In this document: piece after piece, positions 63,080 through 64,000 of the stretch | How positions within the stretch are numbered: the first letter of the stretch is position 1 | Layout of the letters: each line of letters opens with the position of its first letter | NCBI RefSeq assembly: GCF_042687825.1 | Contig: NZ_JBHUQE010000004.1 | Coordinates: 124,001-188,000 of the forward strand | Reading direction: 5' to 3' | Length of the DNA stretch: 64,000 nucleotides | Origin: Sedimentitalea sp042687825 | GTDB taxonomy: Bacteria; Pseudomonadota; Alphaproteobacteria; Rhodobacterales; Rhodobacteraceae | Program-made: the position numbers and the translations under genes | The notes under the pieces: generated by a model | The model's database searches: none | What the model saw: the letters and a program-made list of their open reading frames with translations, nothing else | Told to the model about the DNA's origin: nothing

Positions 63080-63501
63080 TCGTGGTTCAGCCGGCAGGGG
63101 GATCGCGTTTGGCGCATTGATCCGGCCTGCGGACAATATGCGAGAACCCTGCGGTGCGACCAACCCGCTGGGGTGGGAACTGCCGGGAGAAGATCAATCG
63201 TCATCCAAGGGTACCGTTCGGTGCCACCGCAGACAGCATCTTCGGGACGGGAAATCGGGACGTGCGGGGCAAGACGATCCGGGTGGTGATGCTGGCGCGC
63301 AAGGGGGAAACATGTCGGATCGACACGGGCTAACCGGCGATTCATCGCGCGCGAACGGGTCCAAATCGCTTTTGCGTTCCCGTTCGGACAGGCGCATCGG
63401 TCATTGGCTGAAATCTGCAAGCTTTTTCTGAAAGGTGCAGGTGGGTCGCGCCGCCGGTTCCGGCCAAGGGAATGGTCTGGCCGCGGACCGCCCGAAGCGC
63501 G
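63080..63501. other. Non-coding stretch between transposase remnant and RTX gene
   Basis: 422 bases with no gene I can support. Open frames on both strands are short and show no motif. It is the downstream flank of the decayed element and the 3' flank of the RTX gene. No clear terminator hairpin or target-site repeat was found. Confidence 0.5.
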
Positions 63502-64000
63502 TCAGGCGGTGACGTCTGTCAGGCCGAACGTGGCGCCATCGCTGTGATCCATAAGCACGATATCGGCCTCGGTCAGCGGTGCATCGCTGTGCACACAAGC
63601 GACTTCGGTTCCATCAACAAGGACATGACTCAGTCCGGGCATATCCTCGTCTGGAACGATCTCGATCTCGGGATCCGGCGTTTCGGTCAGGTCGCAAACC
63701 ATCAGCAACTGGTCCTTGCCGACCTCGAAATCCTTAAGTTCCGCAGCCTCGCCGTCTTCGATCCAGTCGCCGGTCACGATTCTGTCGGCACCGTCGCCCG
63801 CTTCGACGACGTCGCCGGAATCGGCCAGGATCGTGTCGTTGCCAGCGCCTCCGCTCAGGAAATCCGCTGTCGGAGTGCCATCGGCGCCGTTATCGTTGCT
63901 GGCGGTTTCCAGGCCGGAGATCAGATCATCCCCGGCACCGCCGAAAAGCACGTCCTGGCCCATCCCGCCGGTCAGAATGTCATCGCCCTGACCACCGTGA
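63502..64000 (-). CDS. RTX (hemolysin-type) calcium-binding protein, C-terminal part
   Basis: The frame is open through the right edge of the window, so only the last 165 residues are visible and the start is missing. Glycine/aspartate nonapeptide repeats bind calcium in a beta-roll: GGQGDDILTGGMGQDVLFGG, AGDDLISG, GGAGNDTILA, AGDGADRIVTG. A non-repeat, very acidic tail of about 85 residues follows (KDFEVGKDQLLMV, DPEIEIVPDEDMPG), resembling the C-terminal secretion region of type I exported proteins. No secretion genes lie in the window. Confidence 0.85.
   Translation of the reverse strand, partial: HGGQGDDILTGGMGQDVLFGGAGDDLISGLETASNDNGADGTPTADFLSGGAGNDTILADSGDVVEAGDGADRIVTGDWIEDGEAAELKDFEVGKDQLLMVCDLTETPDPEIEIVPDEDMPGLSHVLVDGTEVACVHSDAPLTEADIVLMDHSDGATFGLTDVTA

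Overview
The window is 64 kb of GC-rich, densely coding chromosome. Gene content and order point to an alphaproteobacterium of the Rhodobacteraceae/Roseobacter group: an lptF-lptG-lptD-surA-pdxA-rsmA operon, prfA-prmC followed by a DUF4167 gene, divergent yceD/bamE, an OlsB-type ornithine-lipid acyltransferase, and a cysteine-poor Fur/Mur regulator. Several genes seem to start at TTG or GTG, and two may be leaderless. I see no tRNA, rRNA, CRISPR array or intact mobile element. Most of the window is core genome; the only clearly degraded or accessory stretch is the last 1.8 kb.

Layout. 0.2-5.5 kb: envelope and translation genes (yceD, bamE, olsB, uup), a cupin, a FemAB-like acyltransferase, and a 45-codon membrane miniprotein behind a perfect palindrome. 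5.5-11.7 kb: tyrS, anmK, a DUF985 cupin, selO, a DNase I-like phosphohydrolase and a DUF533/TerB-like protein. 11.8-19.4 kb: a DEAD-box RNA helicase with a structured leader, an acyltransferase-3/sterol-desaturase pair, fur/mur, an AbrB-type membrane protein, an EamA transporter and enolase. 19.5-27 kb: two GNATs, a nucleoside hydrolase, a sulfotransferase-like protein, mazG, and an amidohydrolase followed by two translationally coupled ureohydrolases. 27-31 kb: prfA-prmC, DUF4167, rsmA. 31-37.7 kb: the outer-membrane biogenesis operon (LPS transport proteins LptF, LptG and LptD, and the chaperone SurA), with pdxA and rsmA downstream. 37.8-46 kb: pepA, holC, a membrane aspartic protease, marC, a YheS-type ABC-F protein, yceI, ndk with a textbook terminator, and a cytochrome P450. 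46-49.4 kb: two phosphate transporters in tandem. 49.6-55.6 kb: an XRE/cupin regulator divergent from two class-III aminotransferases, a membrane-anchored FMN glutamate-synthase-like protein and a CMD-family protein. 55.6-62.3 kb: a complete Dpp-type peptide ABC transporter with an M24 peptidase gene in the operon. 62.3-64 kb: a decayed IS200/IS605 transposase and the 3' end of an RTX calcium-binding protein gene.

The most coherent functional unit is 49.6-55.6 kb. It looks like a regulated amine or amino-acid catabolic module. A near-identical 11-bp motif overlaps the regulator's own -10 box and also sits inside the promoter of the first aminotransferase gene. That aminotransferase carries an unusual histone-H1-like Lys/Ala/Thr-rich N-terminal tail. 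The other most promising unexplained element is a multi-stem RNA, with a GNRA tetraloop, predicted in the leader of the DEAD-box helicase mRNA. All calls come from reading the sequence; no database search was possible.
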